A stretch of 15,231 nt of DNA from Smittium culicis (GCA_001970855.1 LSSN01003125.1:1-15231), one strand, 5' to 3'. Counted from the first letter of the stretch, positions 1-9,347 are shown. Notes: generated by a model not told the origin, from the sequence alone. Program-made: numbers and translations.

Positions 1-264
1 TCCTCGAAATTCCGAAATCCGGCTTGCTCTTTTACCAATATTTGGTACTTCGCATCGATTTTGCTGAGTTTGGTGGCCACAATTTTGGCCATCAGTTTCT
101 CCAGTGTTGGGATCAGTGATATCCCTCGGTAGTTATCAGGGTCCTTCAGGTCACCCTTTTTAGGCACTGGAACCACCACTGATGTTTCTAGGCACTGAGG
201 TATATTCCCAGTGTCATACATTATATTGATGATTTTATTTATTAATTTTGCTAGTGATGATGTG

Positions 265-285
265 GGTGATGACTCAGTCATCACC
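265..285. repeat. 21-bp perfect palindrome in the LINE remnant
   Basis: Two perfect 10-base arms (GGTGATGACT and AGTCATCACC) flank a single central base. The centre contains TGACTCA, which resembles an AP-1/Gcn4 binding site. It lies in the part that codes for the region just before RT motif 1, so coding constraint or chance may explain it. Confidence 0.7.
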
Positions 286-540
286 AATTTCCATACCTCA
301 GATGGAACACCGTCAGCTTCCGGAGCTTTGCTATTAGGTGTATCCGCAAGTGCTTGGGTGATATCGGACCATAATATCTGTTATCACACTCTGGGAATTA
401 GTCAGTGTCCGTATTAATAAGATTTTCCCACTTATTGGAACATCGGCTGTTTCCAGTAGCGTCTTTGGCAAGTTCGCCAAAGTGGTTTGTCCAAATATTC
501 ATTTTTTCTTGTTTTTTAGTAAGTAAAAATTTATTTTTAT

Positions 541-588
541 CATACACTGGGCCGTCGGCGATACTTTGGAACGATTTCCCAGTGTATG
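541..588. repeat. 11-bp perfect inverted repeat near the 5' end of the LINE remnant
   Basis: CATACACTGGG at 541-551 is matched exactly by its reverse complement CCCAGTGTATG at 578-588, with a 26-base spacer. It could form a stem-loop in a transcript. It sits within a few bases of the point where LINE similarity stops. Confidence 0.75.
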
Positions 589-593
589 TTTAA

Positions 594-1965
594 ATGTAGT
601 GCAATATTGTTTATTTCAGGAACTCACGGCTAGGTATTTTTTTATTATTTTTTAATTATTTATTTATAGTTGTAAATATCTATGAAGAAATTTTATTGTT
701 ATAGAATCTTTCTTAATAAAGTCTCTGGATATATACTTTTTTCAAAAAAATACAAAAAATGAAATGATAAAAACTATTAAACTATTTTTATTGACTATTA
801 GAATTTTTAAGAACATTCTAAAATATCGAAATCCTAGTATGCTTACTATTCCGATGCTTAGAAATACGATTCTGCGGATTTTTTTTTTCTCAGTGAGTTT
901 ATTAAACATAATTTAAAAGTATACTAAAAACTATCAAAAAGTATTTAAAAAACTATTAAAAAATAATTTTTCAACCTAACCCCCTCCGCCTTTCTAGCAG
1001 CTCCATACTCACTGAACATTCGTTCTAGGGGGCTGGCGAATCGCTTATAATTAGCAGTAATAGTGGCATATATCTGGAAAAAATATTTTTTAATCCCAAA
1101 TTCTCCTCCCAACCCAAAAAGTAGTTTCATGTATGTTCAATTTGAGATGGGTCAGCGGCGATAGAAATATTTAAATTAAAATGAATGGTCATTTGAAGAT
1201 ACAAGTAAATTTAGTTAAAATATATTGTGCTTTAAGATTAAAATTATTGAATTACTCTTCATAAAATATTCGTCTTTTTTTTATAACTTATATCATATAG
1301 TAAAATAAAAATGACTAGTAAAATATCTTTGACGTCACGTAAATGAATTCCCATATAGATTTTTTACATCTTGTGAATATTAATTTGGATAAAATTTTAA
1401 TAAAGTGTTCTTAAATGTGGTATAAGCTTTATATTTGAGTTTTTTAATAAATGTTCCAGAAATCGAATAAAAATTTGAATTTAAATTTTACATAACTATT
1501 GAAATATAATAGAATTTTACCCTCAAAATTCGAAATGTTAAACTCTCTGAGACAAAAAAATAACACGAAATGTTAATTCCTATTTGATCCTAAAAATGGA
1601 TAAATTAAATAATATATGGAGTTGTTTTTAATTTGAATTATTCTTATATCAAGCTACAATACAACGTTAATCCAATATTTATTAATATATATACTATTTA
1701 AATATTTACTTTTTAATCATCAAGGTTTTAAACTGTTTATTTATATTGTAGTGCAATAATCGTTATATATGAGGTATTGTATACTAATAATCATCACAAG
1801 TTTAATTTTAATACTAGTAATCTGATAGAAATGCAGTTATATTTTATTTAATTTTTTAAAGTTGCTTATAAAATAAAGATAGCTATAATAATCCTCATAA
1901 TTTTATACAACTATTTGACTAAAAAATAATAGGTAATCCCAATTATGAACTTATATGTCCTCAAT
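594..1965. other. AT-rich intergenic region without a supported gene
   Basis: The stretch between the LINE remnant and the 3' end of the GH17-like gene is dominated by A/T runs with stops in all frames. The only departure is a compact GC-richer island at about 960-1165. No RNA gene, spliced coding pattern or terminal repeat was recognised. Confidence 0.6.
960..1165. other. GC-richer island of unknown origin in AT-rich DNA
   Basis: About 200 bases contain C- and G-rich words (for example CCCCCTCCGCC and GGGGGCTGGCG) quite unlike the surrounding AT-rich DNA. On the minus strand it includes a 61-codon open frame (945-1130) with the segment SPLERMFSEYGAARKAEG. That segment loosely recalls the C-terminal ERxFS motif of hAT transposases, but the rest of the domain is not visible. 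It may be a scrap of a transposon or of a once-coding sequence. No function is assigned. Confidence 0.3.
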
Positions 1966-1971
1966 TTTATT
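1966..1971 (-). terminator. Candidate polyadenylation signal of the GH17-like gene
   Basis: AATAAA on the minus strand lies about 56 bases beyond the stop codon of the GH17-like gene. The assignment rests on position and hexamer only; such hexamers are frequent in AT-rich DNA. Confidence 0.35.
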
Positions 1972-2026
1972 TGAATCGCATAAAATTAGATGTCAATTAA
2001 TTGTAAATATAGCTTGACTTATCAGG

Positions 2027-3229
2027 TTAGTTAGATAATGTAGGTTCTGAGCTGGTAGATGTGGTTGAGATTATGGAGGGAGCACTGCTAGTTTCTACAA
2101 GAGGAGTGCTTACAGAAGGTTCTGATTCTTTTTTCTCTTTCTCTCCATTATTCATTTCCCCTTTAGTAGTATCCTTCTTACCATCTTTTGCTTCCTGTTT
2201 TTCCATCATATCTTCAATTTCTTCTTCCTCCTCTTCCCCCTCTTCCCCCTCTTCATTATTTTCGTTTTCTTCAACTTGATTTTCTTCGACATCTTCAATT
2301 TTTTTTTCACCCACTATATCTTCGTAAATATCGTTAGTGCTATCGTTTTCGCATACAATCCATGTATAGCCATCAAATTTAGGAGTTTTTCTGTCTTCTT
2401 TCAATATTCCCCAATAACCTTCAAATTTTGACTTAGTTTCTTCGATTCTCCATGGAGTATCAATAGCATTAAACCAACTATAACCAACATATTCTTTGTT
2501 AGCCCTGCATATGAAAGTTTTCATAAATTCCAAAGTGTTATCTTTTCCTGGAACAGACTGCCCTAAACTATTTCCTTCAGTTGGCCATCCTATTCCAGTG
2601 ATGAAAACTTCCTTCCCTTCAGCTATCTTTTTGACCTTATCAATTTTTTCAAATATAAAGTTGCTAGCATTTTGAGCGCTTTCGTCAAAATGAAATGGGA
2701 AGTCACTTATGGTTATAAAATCCAACTCTTTTGATAATTCACTATCTATTTTTTCAGACTTTTCGGCAGAAGAGACCATTTTATCTGACAAACCCAAATC
2801 CTTAAGTGTCGATTTAACTTTGGATATATTTTCAGACATTTTTTTAACATCCATTACGTTGTCACTAACAACATTTAATCCCGCAATTACAGATTTTAGG
2901 TGTTTTTTTAGATTGTATCTTTCGTTAAGCTTTTTAACTTTTTCAATTTCCCTATCTAAACTTCCGTATTGGTCGACCCAAAGACCCATGTTTAATTTCC
3001 AGTATGGATTATATTCCATAGCACTAAGTACCTTTTCAGCTGTATCACAATCAACAGCGCTCATTATATAAAGTGTGTCAGTGTATTTTGCAAGTGATTT
3101 CAGATCGCTTTTAACTTGATCTAAAGTTGAACACTCTCCTTTGTTGTCTTTTGCAATGTAAGTCAAAGAATTAAATTTTGTAGCTGCAGAAACTACAGCG
3201 ATGAAGGTTGAAATGATGCCGACTTTCAT
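2027..3229 (-). CDS. Secreted GH17-like (beta-1,3-glucanase fold) protein, probable pseudoenzyme
   Basis: An intronless 400-residue frame. Residues 1-15 form a signal peptide with likely cleavage after VSA. Residues 18-290 follow the fungal GH17 (Bgl2/Scw-type glucanase or glucanosyltransferase) pattern: an FNSLTY start, DQVKSDLKSLAKYTDTL, the strand NMGLWVDQ, AGLNVVSDNVMD, then ITGIGWPTEG and the WFNAIDTPW...EGYWGI block. In active GH17 enzymes the acid/base is the Glu of VGNE and the nucleophile is the Glu of E-T/S-GWP. Here these positions read Asn119 and Gly212, and the substrate-site Glu of the FEAFD motif reads Asn254. The protein is therefore probably inactive and may instead bind wall glucan or be structural. 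Residues 294-375 are highly acidic, then basic and charged; 370-400 are Ser/Thr-rich. No hydrophobic GPI signal follows. Four cysteines (33, 61, 241, 293) and NxS sites (for example 134, 187 and 295) fit secretion. The first ATG follows an A-rich leader and a TATA-like box. Confidence 0.88.
   Translation of the reverse strand: MKVGIISTFIAVVSAATKFNSLTYIAKDNKGECSTLDQVKSDLKSLAKYTDTLYIMSAVDCDTAEKVLSAMEYNPYWKLNMGLWVDQYGSLDREIEKVKKLNERYNLKKHLKSVIAGLNVVSDNVMDVKKMSENISKVKSTLKDLGLSDKMVSSAEKSEKIDSELSKELDFITISDFPFHFDESAQNASNFIFEKIDKVKKIAEGKEVFITGIGWPTEGNSLGQSVPGKDNTLEFMKTFICRANKEYVGYSWFNAIDTPWRIEETKSKFEGYWGILKEDRKTPKFDGYTWIVCENDSTNDIYEDIVGEKKIEDVEENQVEENENNEEGEEGEEEEEEIEDMMEKQEAKDGKKDTTKGEMNNGEKEKKESEPSVSTPLVETSSAPSIISTTSTSSEPTLSN
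2231..2254. repeat. 9-bp tandem repeat coding the Glu/Gly acidic run
   Basis: CTCTTCCCC occurs twice back to back (2231-2239, 2240-2248) with a partial third copy. On the coding (minus) strand it encodes the repeated EEG units of the acidic tail, so replication slippage could change tail length. Confidence 0.7.
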
Positions 3230-3274
3230 TTTTTTTTTTTTAGTCCTTAAAATCGTAAAATTCCGGTGTGCAGG

Positions 3275-3282
3275 AATATATA
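3275..3282 (-). promoter_or_regulatory. TATA-like box of the GH17-like gene
   Basis: TATATATT on the minus strand starts 53 bases upstream of the ATG and is followed by an A-rich leader directly before the start codon. The spacing matches the TATA-like boxes of the two large plus-strand genes in this window. Confidence 0.45.
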
Positions 3283-3289
3283 TGCAAAA

Positions 3290-5650
3290 ACTTTAAGTAT
3301 TTTTAGTTAAGTAATAGCCTAAGTTTAAAGAAGATTTTCGAGGTTTAACTATAGGAGAATATTCTGGGTAAAATGTTTAGTCAAGTGAAATTTGGTTTAT
3401 TTTTAATTTGATCTTAATTGACTTCCTTTATATATAATACGGTTTATTATATATTATAAATAAGCTAAAAAATTTGCTTGTTTAGAGTAATTGATATTTA
3501 TTATCCTATTTATACAAGTGGAAATAACCCAAAAAAAAAAGATTCAACAACGAACTAGATTCAATAGTATATATGTATGAGTTATGTACTGAAATCAAAT
3601 GCTGATTTATAATGATAGATGCTGAATAAGAAAATCTTGCTTTTTGAAAATGATGAATGGATTCCAAGATGTTCTTTTTTGAATGATTTAATGATGCTCT
3701 TTCTGATATCTCGTTCGGTCGCATTTATACTTTTTTTTTTTTTTTAAATAATAGTATAATACATGATAAACACATTTTTTGAATGAGATATTCAGTTTAT
3801 GAAGATATGTTTTTAAATTTGTCTTTTGTTTCAAAATCTATAATTTTTTTACTTTGAAACTTGCATACGTTTAATAATACCATAAAAAAATATGGCATTT
3901 ATAAATAAAGTTGTTATATGCTGAATAAAATATAGACCAATTTAATACCTGTATACAAATTTTTTGAAAAACAAAACAAAATTGTGTAACTTTTAATGAA
4001 AAACTTTAGTCATAAAAATACTAAAACTATAGCCATTTTAACTTAAATTGACCAGTAGAGTAATTTGAAACAAATATATTATTATATAGGCTATGTGTAT
4101 TTTACATCTTTATTCGTTTTTCAGAGAAGGAAAAGCTTTAAACAAAATAAAATAATTGAATGTATATTATTCATTTTACAATATACCAAGAAATCTTCAC
4201 TTATAAGTAAAAAATGCTGTATATACTTTAAAAATAATTTCTCATAGTATTAATTAACACAGATATTTTTCAATTTAACATCTAGTTTATACTGAAAGTT
4301 CAGAAAAATATCCGTGATACATTTATGTATATTAACTATGAGCATTATTTTATTAAAATATTGAAAAATCATAGAATAATTATGATATTATTGCTCTGAC
4401 TCACGCTATATAATTTCAATCCATCATAAATAGAATACAATATAACTAATAAAAGCTTTATAGCTTATATCACAGTATTTAAATCGTAAAACTAAAATCA
4501 TAATTGTATTTTTGAACTTTTTTTAATCATTTTAGAGTTTTAATTTATAGTTTATCTTTCATTTTTTTATTTTCATCATATTTATTTATTTTCAAAAGGA
4601 TATAAATATAAATTATTTATAATTTCAGGAGCTTGAAGATAAAAATAAAACTAAAAGCTCTACTTTAGTAAAAAATTTTGACGTAATTAACCTCTAAATA
4701 AAAGACAAAAAAATATCTTTGAATTTTAATAATAATAAATTTATAATAGCAAATAAATAATAGCTATAGATATTGTTACATGCTAGCTAAAAATTTAAAA
4801 TTTCCCTTTTAACTTTATTTTTTTTTGAATCATTGTTTAAAATTTTAAAACTATTAATAAATGATCTCTTATGATTGTATTTGTTTGTTCTTACAATATA
4901 ATAAATCTCGTTTAAGAAATAAAATATCAATAATAAACCCGAATTCAAAATAAATTAAACCGTATAATAATATGTATCGGATAAATATTTGCAGAAAATA
5001 TAAATTTTACTTTTTATTTTGAAACTGAACAATTTTTAAAGCACAATTTTGAATAGCGATTAGTTTATAATTTATTAATTTTTTCTATGTCTAGAAAAAA
5101 AATTTTTTTTTTTAAAAATATACACCAAAAAAATTTTTTTTTACGGGTTACAGTTTATAGACTATAATTTTTATAAGATTATTATCAACTAAAATGTACA
5201 AATATAAATGTTTTTTTTTTTTTATTAAAATCTTTGATAAAATTTATTAGAAGTATTCACATAAGCTGGATATTAATTTTAAAAAATACTTATCTATAAA
5301 TTAAGTATAAAATAAATTATTATTAAAATAATATTCATATTTATATCGGCACTTTATTATCATTTATAACAGTAAAAATATTGATATTGTTTATAAATGT
5401 ACATTTTACAATTTTTTTTATAACGTGATATTTTATTGTCGACAATAATTTTAGATGGCACAATATATTACTAAATTATTTAGCAAAAAAAAAGGAAATA
5501 TTGATTGCACGAATAAAAAAGCTAAACCCCAATAAAAGTAAATTCCTATGTACCAAACAGCCACATACCATAAAAATTTGAGAATAATCTAAACCGAAAA
5601 ATATCCCCTCGCATCAATTCTTACAGAAAAGAATGTAAAGATTAGTATCA
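3290..5650. other. AT-rich intergenic region, gene-poor
   Basis: More than 2 kb with very few G/C bases and stops in all frames. A 72-codon minus frame (3506-3724) and a 60-codon plus frame (4065-4247) have no recognisable domain. Paired A/T homopolymer runs lie at 5095-5113 and 5127-5142, with a T13 run at 5211-5223. From about 5520 to 5650 composition becomes less extreme (C-rich words such as ACCCCAA and TCCCCTCG), which may be the promoter of the small gene starting at 5654. Confidence 0.55.
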
Positions 5651-5653
5651 GAA

Positions 5654-6146
5654 ATGATTAAATTTCATTTCACAAAGATAATAATAATTTGGACCATTAT
5701 ATTATTAAATAAAATATTACTGGATACTGTAAACGGGGCTGACATTAAGCAAGAAAAAAGTTCCGTGATTAGTATTACTACATATTTAAAGCCTGAATTT
5801 TTCATTTTCGCCTTTCAGAACATTTTTGTCCTGTTCACATCTATGCTAAAAATGTAAATACAATCATCCAATACTCTATTTCTTGAATGATTTTTTTTTT
5901 ATTTAAACTCGGATTTTATTAGTATTCATGAATGATTTATAAACTTTTTATCTCATGAATGAAATTTAGCCAATAATATCTTTTAAATTTTTGCATGTGG
6001 TTTAAATAAAGATTTGACATTTTATAAAAAATTCTAATTTCAGTGGCTTAGTTTTAGGAATGATAAAAAGTATTTTTGGCGCTAAGTCATTATTTCCTTT
6101 TTTACTGCTATTGCATTATTTCATAATTTCAATTGTCTCCTTTTAA
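5654..6146 (+). CDS. Small membrane protein of unknown family, two exons (predicted)
   Basis: Proposed exons are 5654-5853 and 6044-6146, with a 190-base intron (GTAAATA donor, TTCTAATTTCAG acceptor region containing a CTAAT branch-like word). The phases match (two bases plus one base completing an Ile codon), giving 100 residues. Residues about 8-24 are strongly hydrophobic (KIIIIWTIILLNKILL), like a signal peptide or signal anchor, followed by a short polar stretch (ADIKQEKSS). A second hydrophobic segment spans roughly residues 48-72, and after a GMIKSIFGAKS loop a third (FPFLLLLHYFIISIVSF) ends the protein. The family is not recognised. It lies 188 bp upstream of the PXA gene on the same strand. 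The downstream exon continuing with the same membrane-like character supports a real gene, but hydrophobic peptides are also easily read out of AT-rich DNA. A less likely alternative is that these exons belong to a longer form of the next gene. Confidence 0.45.
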
Positions 6147-6283
6147 AACTATTATCACCGATATTTCACATATGTTTCCCTTTTACATTATTATATGAGT
6201 AACATAAACAATTCTAGTTAGAAATTAAAATATTTACGCTCTCTTGGATCGAAACATTTCCACTATTTTAGTTTTAAAACATC

Positions 6284-6290
6284 TATAAAG
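6284..6290 (+). promoter_or_regulatory. TATA-like box of the PXA/Nexin_C gene
   Basis: TATAAAG starts 50 bases upstream of the proposed ATG at 6334. The position suggests a very short 5' leader and supports choosing this start. Confidence 0.5.
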
Positions 6291-6333
6291 GTAACTTGAA
6301 TTTATTCGACGCTTTTTATTCGCGCATTTCCGC

Positions 6334-9179
6334 ATGAATTCTACAGCAGCTAACAGTAATAACAATGATGACTCAAAAGCCAAAGCATTCCGATTCTGTA
6401 AAGCGTCAAATAAAATAAGCATCGAAATCGAAAAAATATTAGATTTGATTTTACGAGATTTTATAAATGAATGGTTTAACACTATCTCAAAAAATAATGA
6501 TTGGCAAAATGAAATTAAAGAACTGTTTACTCAGATATCATTGAATTTGGAAAAACGGATAACTAAGGTTTATTACATTCTATTAACTAATATTATTTCC
6601 GCTTTAGTTAAATTACTTTATTAAGACAAGCTTTGTGTGATTATAAAGTCAAATTTCAATATTTGGTATCTTTTTGTTATTTTTTGCTTTATGTATTATC
6701 ATGTAGTAATGCTTTCCCCTCTATAAACAGCTTTCATTTTTACTTTTGATTATTTAACTAAATAAATAGGTTGACTGGTTTAACTATATTTCCACAGACT
6801 TACCCTTGATCGTTAGTACACACTTAAAAGATTTAAGAGATTGTGAAAATAGGTTAGACTCTATATATTCTGGAAAATGTAACTCAATTGAAGAACTTTT
6901 TCAAAAAAGATACCCGCATTCTGCTATGCTTGTAGCTGCAGAATCTGAGCTTTGTTACTTAAGGCATTTATCTAGCGAAATACTACAAGTTTTGCTTCCT
7001 AAGAACATAATAAAAGAAGAAGTGACTTCACACCTTTTAAGAGAAATAATATCTTGTGTAGTTTTTAGAACTATCGTTGATTTGGGCTCTGATCCAAACA
7101 CATTTAACTCTGCAATAGTAACGGTAAAATATTATAGTATAGATTACCATATTTTTAGATAAAATATTATGAAATTTCCTTATTCCTCTTGTTTTTTACA
7201 ATCTCTCTTAAATATCCTAATAATACGATTTTTTATTTTTAAATCTAGTCACTAAAAAGTTACTCAAAAAACCAATATTTTTTAAATCTCGATATGGATA
7301 AATATTTTTCAATTCCCAGCGATGATTTGGAAAACCAAGAAACTCCAGGAATAAACACAGTTCAAAAAATGGTTTCTGAAGCATTAGAGTCTGATATTAA
7401 ATCAAATTCTTATTTGTATGATGATAAAGTTAAAAAAGTATTAAAGCCTATAAAAAAAAATAAATTTGCTCCTGATCCAATTTTTTCCAAGAAATTGATG
7501 TTTTCTGATGCCAATTCACTTTATTATAAGAGCGATGAAGATCAAGATAACTTAAAAAATAGTATAAGAAACAGTAAGAATTCTAACAGTAACAGTAGGC
7601 CTAAAGCAATGCTAAATAAACTGATAAGCAAAGAATTAAAGACTGGAGTAAAGAGATCTCACGCAAGAAGTAAATCCGAATATACTGGTATAAAATATGC
7701 AAAGCTAAATGAAGGAAATAAAGGTAAGATTTATCAAATTTACTTTTGATAATTACCACTAGATTACATGAACAGGTTATTAATCCTGATTTATACTATT
7801 ATACTTTGTTATCATTATGAGCTAGGCTTTGATTCTTACTATAGCCCCAAGCTAAAAGAATCCAACAAAAATACGACTATGACTATCGAAAAGTCTATTT
7901 TAAATGCTGGCAGTTCTAAAAAAGTAAAAATTAAATCAAAAAATAGCTTTAGTAAGAACCAACAATTTTTTGGGCCTAGAAAACGACTAATAAAACCTGC
8001 TGTGCCTAAAATATACAAATCTATACCTAAATCCCGAACCACTTACATATACAATAATTTCTGGGGCATTATTAAAAAGCTCATGGACATTTCGTTTATG
8101 AATAAATTAATAAGAACTTCAAAAGCTATTTATTACTACATCAATATTTTTTTTAGGATATCAGTAATCGCAATTAATTTCTTAATTAAGTGTATTTTTG
8201 ACAACAATTTTTCATTAGCACCTAGCTTTAGCAACCCCGCTAAAAAGAACAATAACACGAAAGCCGAATACGGACTTAATAGATTTTTGTATCTGTATTC
8301 CTATATAAGCCCCGCTCTGCAGCAAAATAAAGATATAAGTGCCACTACACAAACTGAGACAGTTATCGGAATTAATTCTAGTCAGAAAATATTACCTTCT
8401 AGCCAACTATCATCAGAAATTTTAAATTTTTCTAGCGAATACAGCCATGATTGTTCTAACAATGATTACTTTTCAAGCGCGTCTGTTTATTCAATTGTGT
8501 ATTTAGCTAACAACATCCTGCTGCTAAGTAGCTACAACTCTTGGGTGTGTATAATTTTCTTTTTTTTTATACTGCCCTTATTTAACATTTTTCTAGGAAA
8601 CGTTGGAAATTTGTAAGAAATTTTTTATATTATGTATATTGATCAAAGAATTATTTGATAGTTTTATTTACATTGGCTGTATTTTATAAATTTATTCGAT
8701 TTATATTAGAGTTCTTAAGAAATCTTTTTACGAATACATTAATGAAGACTTTGTATCATCTTCAATCGAACAGTTAAGAGAATCTATATGGCCTCAAAAT
8801 GGTAAAATGCTAAAAAGCTCGAAGTATAGAACCCAGGAGCAAAAGGATGCTTTGCATCGAGACACAGTTACCCTAATAGCTGATTTAATACCTAGTATTT
8901 AACATTTAACTAAATCACTTTAACTAAAATATGAATCACTCATTGACTAATCTTTTACTTTTGATGCTATTAATGTTAGGATTCTTTGCAGATAATTTTT
9001 ATGGAAGATCAGAAAAGGATCGATTAGAAGCCGCCAAAAACATTCTTGCACCAATTCAGAATCGTCAGATTAACAAATATCTCATTTATACAATTTTAGA
9101 CAGTTTAATTGGAAAGCTTTTTCCTGAGCTTGTTCAAACAAGCCAATTGAAAATTCATTCTGATTTTTTATCCCGATGA
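6334..9179 (+). CDS. PXA and Nexin_C domain protein (sorting nexin-related), six exons
   Basis: Proposed exons: 6334-6567, 6770-7123, 7249-7723, 7826-8612, 8710-8894, 8980-9179; all junction phases match, giving 744 residues. Residues about 22-195 are a PXA domain (IEKILDLILRDFINEW, the DLPLIVSTHLKDLRD block, then a helical part ending GSDPNTFNSA). Residues about 605-735 are a Nexin_C domain (SIEQLRESIWPQNGKM, RTQEQKDAL, NILAPIQNRQINKYLIY, KLFPEL). This pairing occurs in Mdm1/SNX13/SNX14/SNX25-type proteins, which act at ER contact sites, lipid droplets and endosomes. Unlike those, no PX or RGS domain is visible. The 400-residue middle is Ser/Asn/Lys-rich, with a hydrophobic stretch near 456-480 and another near 594-613. 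Uncertain points are the second donor (7118 or 7124), the third acceptor (7763 or 7826, both in phase; 7826 preferred because it gives a 102-base intron) and whether the 594-613 stretch is coding. A similar but PX-less architecture is known in some fungal PXA proteins. Confidence 0.82.
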
Positions 9180-9278
9180 TTGGCTGAGCCATTTGTTTGA
9201 TTTTATATTTAATTTTGTTTTTATCCTAAACTTTTTTACATACAAGTTTAAATTAAAAAAATCAACATTGTTATTTTC

Positions 9279-9284
9279 AATAAA
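9279..9284 (+). terminator. Candidate polyadenylation signal of the PXA/Nexin_C gene
   Basis: AATAAA lies 100 bases beyond the stop codon and 120 bases before the PRP4 start, in the short spacer between the two genes. Only the hexamer and its position support it. Confidence 0.35.
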
Positions 9285-9347
9285 TATATTAAACATCTTT
9301 TTATACTTTGCTAATTGAGGGGTTTTTAGTTGATTTTTCATACAAGT

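Larger units (their letters stand above)
1..590 (-). mobile_element. Decayed LINE-type (non-LTR) retrotransposon, reverse transcriptase fragment
   Basis: Read on the minus strand, one frame is open from about position 380 to the left edge and gives the N-terminal part of a LINE reverse transcriptase: a KAP-ADGVPSE segment, then VPVPKKGDLKDPDNYRGIS, LIPTLEKLMAK and EQAGFR, all characteristic of non-LTR polymerases. Between about 587 and 408 another frame encodes the linker typical of such elements between endonuclease and RT (PVYDKN, WTNHFGELAKDATGNS, NKWENL). The two parts are separated by stops and at least one frameshift near 380-410, and the usual KAPG-DG glycine reads as glutamate, so this copy is broken. 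Similarity fades just above 590, consistent with the 5' truncation common in LINE insertions. The catalytic YxDD region would lie beyond the left edge. The local base composition is richer in GC than the flank, as expected of an insertion. The family (L1-, R1- or Tad-like) cannot be fixed from this fragment. Confidence 0.88.

Noticed and set aside
2061..3071. Plus-strand frames at 2061-2279 and 2709-3071
   Set aside because: They are antisense shadows of the GH17-like gene; the Ser/Phe-rich composition is the complement of its Glu/Lys-rich codons.
3506..3724. Minus-strand 72-codon frame
   Set aside because: Considered as a first exon because an A-rich run precedes its ATG, but no domain, donor with matching downstream exon, or convincing composition was found.
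4065..4247. Plus-strand 60-codon frame
   Set aside because: Tyr/Ile/Lys/Phe-rich composition typical of translated AT-rich non-coding DNA; no motif.
6234..6482. Minus-strand 82-codon frame over the first PXA exon
   Set aside because: It overlaps the promoter and first exon of a better supported gene and shows no domain.
7724..7762. Short 39-base version of PXA intron 3
   Set aside because: It is phase-compatible but shorter than every other intron here, and it would add a hydrophobic stretch that looks like intron sequence; the 102-base version was preferred, though not proven.
7839..8042. Minus-strand 67-codon hydrophobic frame
   Set aside because: It is antisense to exon 4 of the PXA gene; its Phe/Leu richness comes from the Lys-rich coding strand.
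8545..8596. Extra intron in PXA exon 4 (GTGTGTATAA to TTTTTCTAG)
   Set aside because: The only phase-compatible donor would create a stop codon at the junction; the continuous frame joins the next exon in phase instead.
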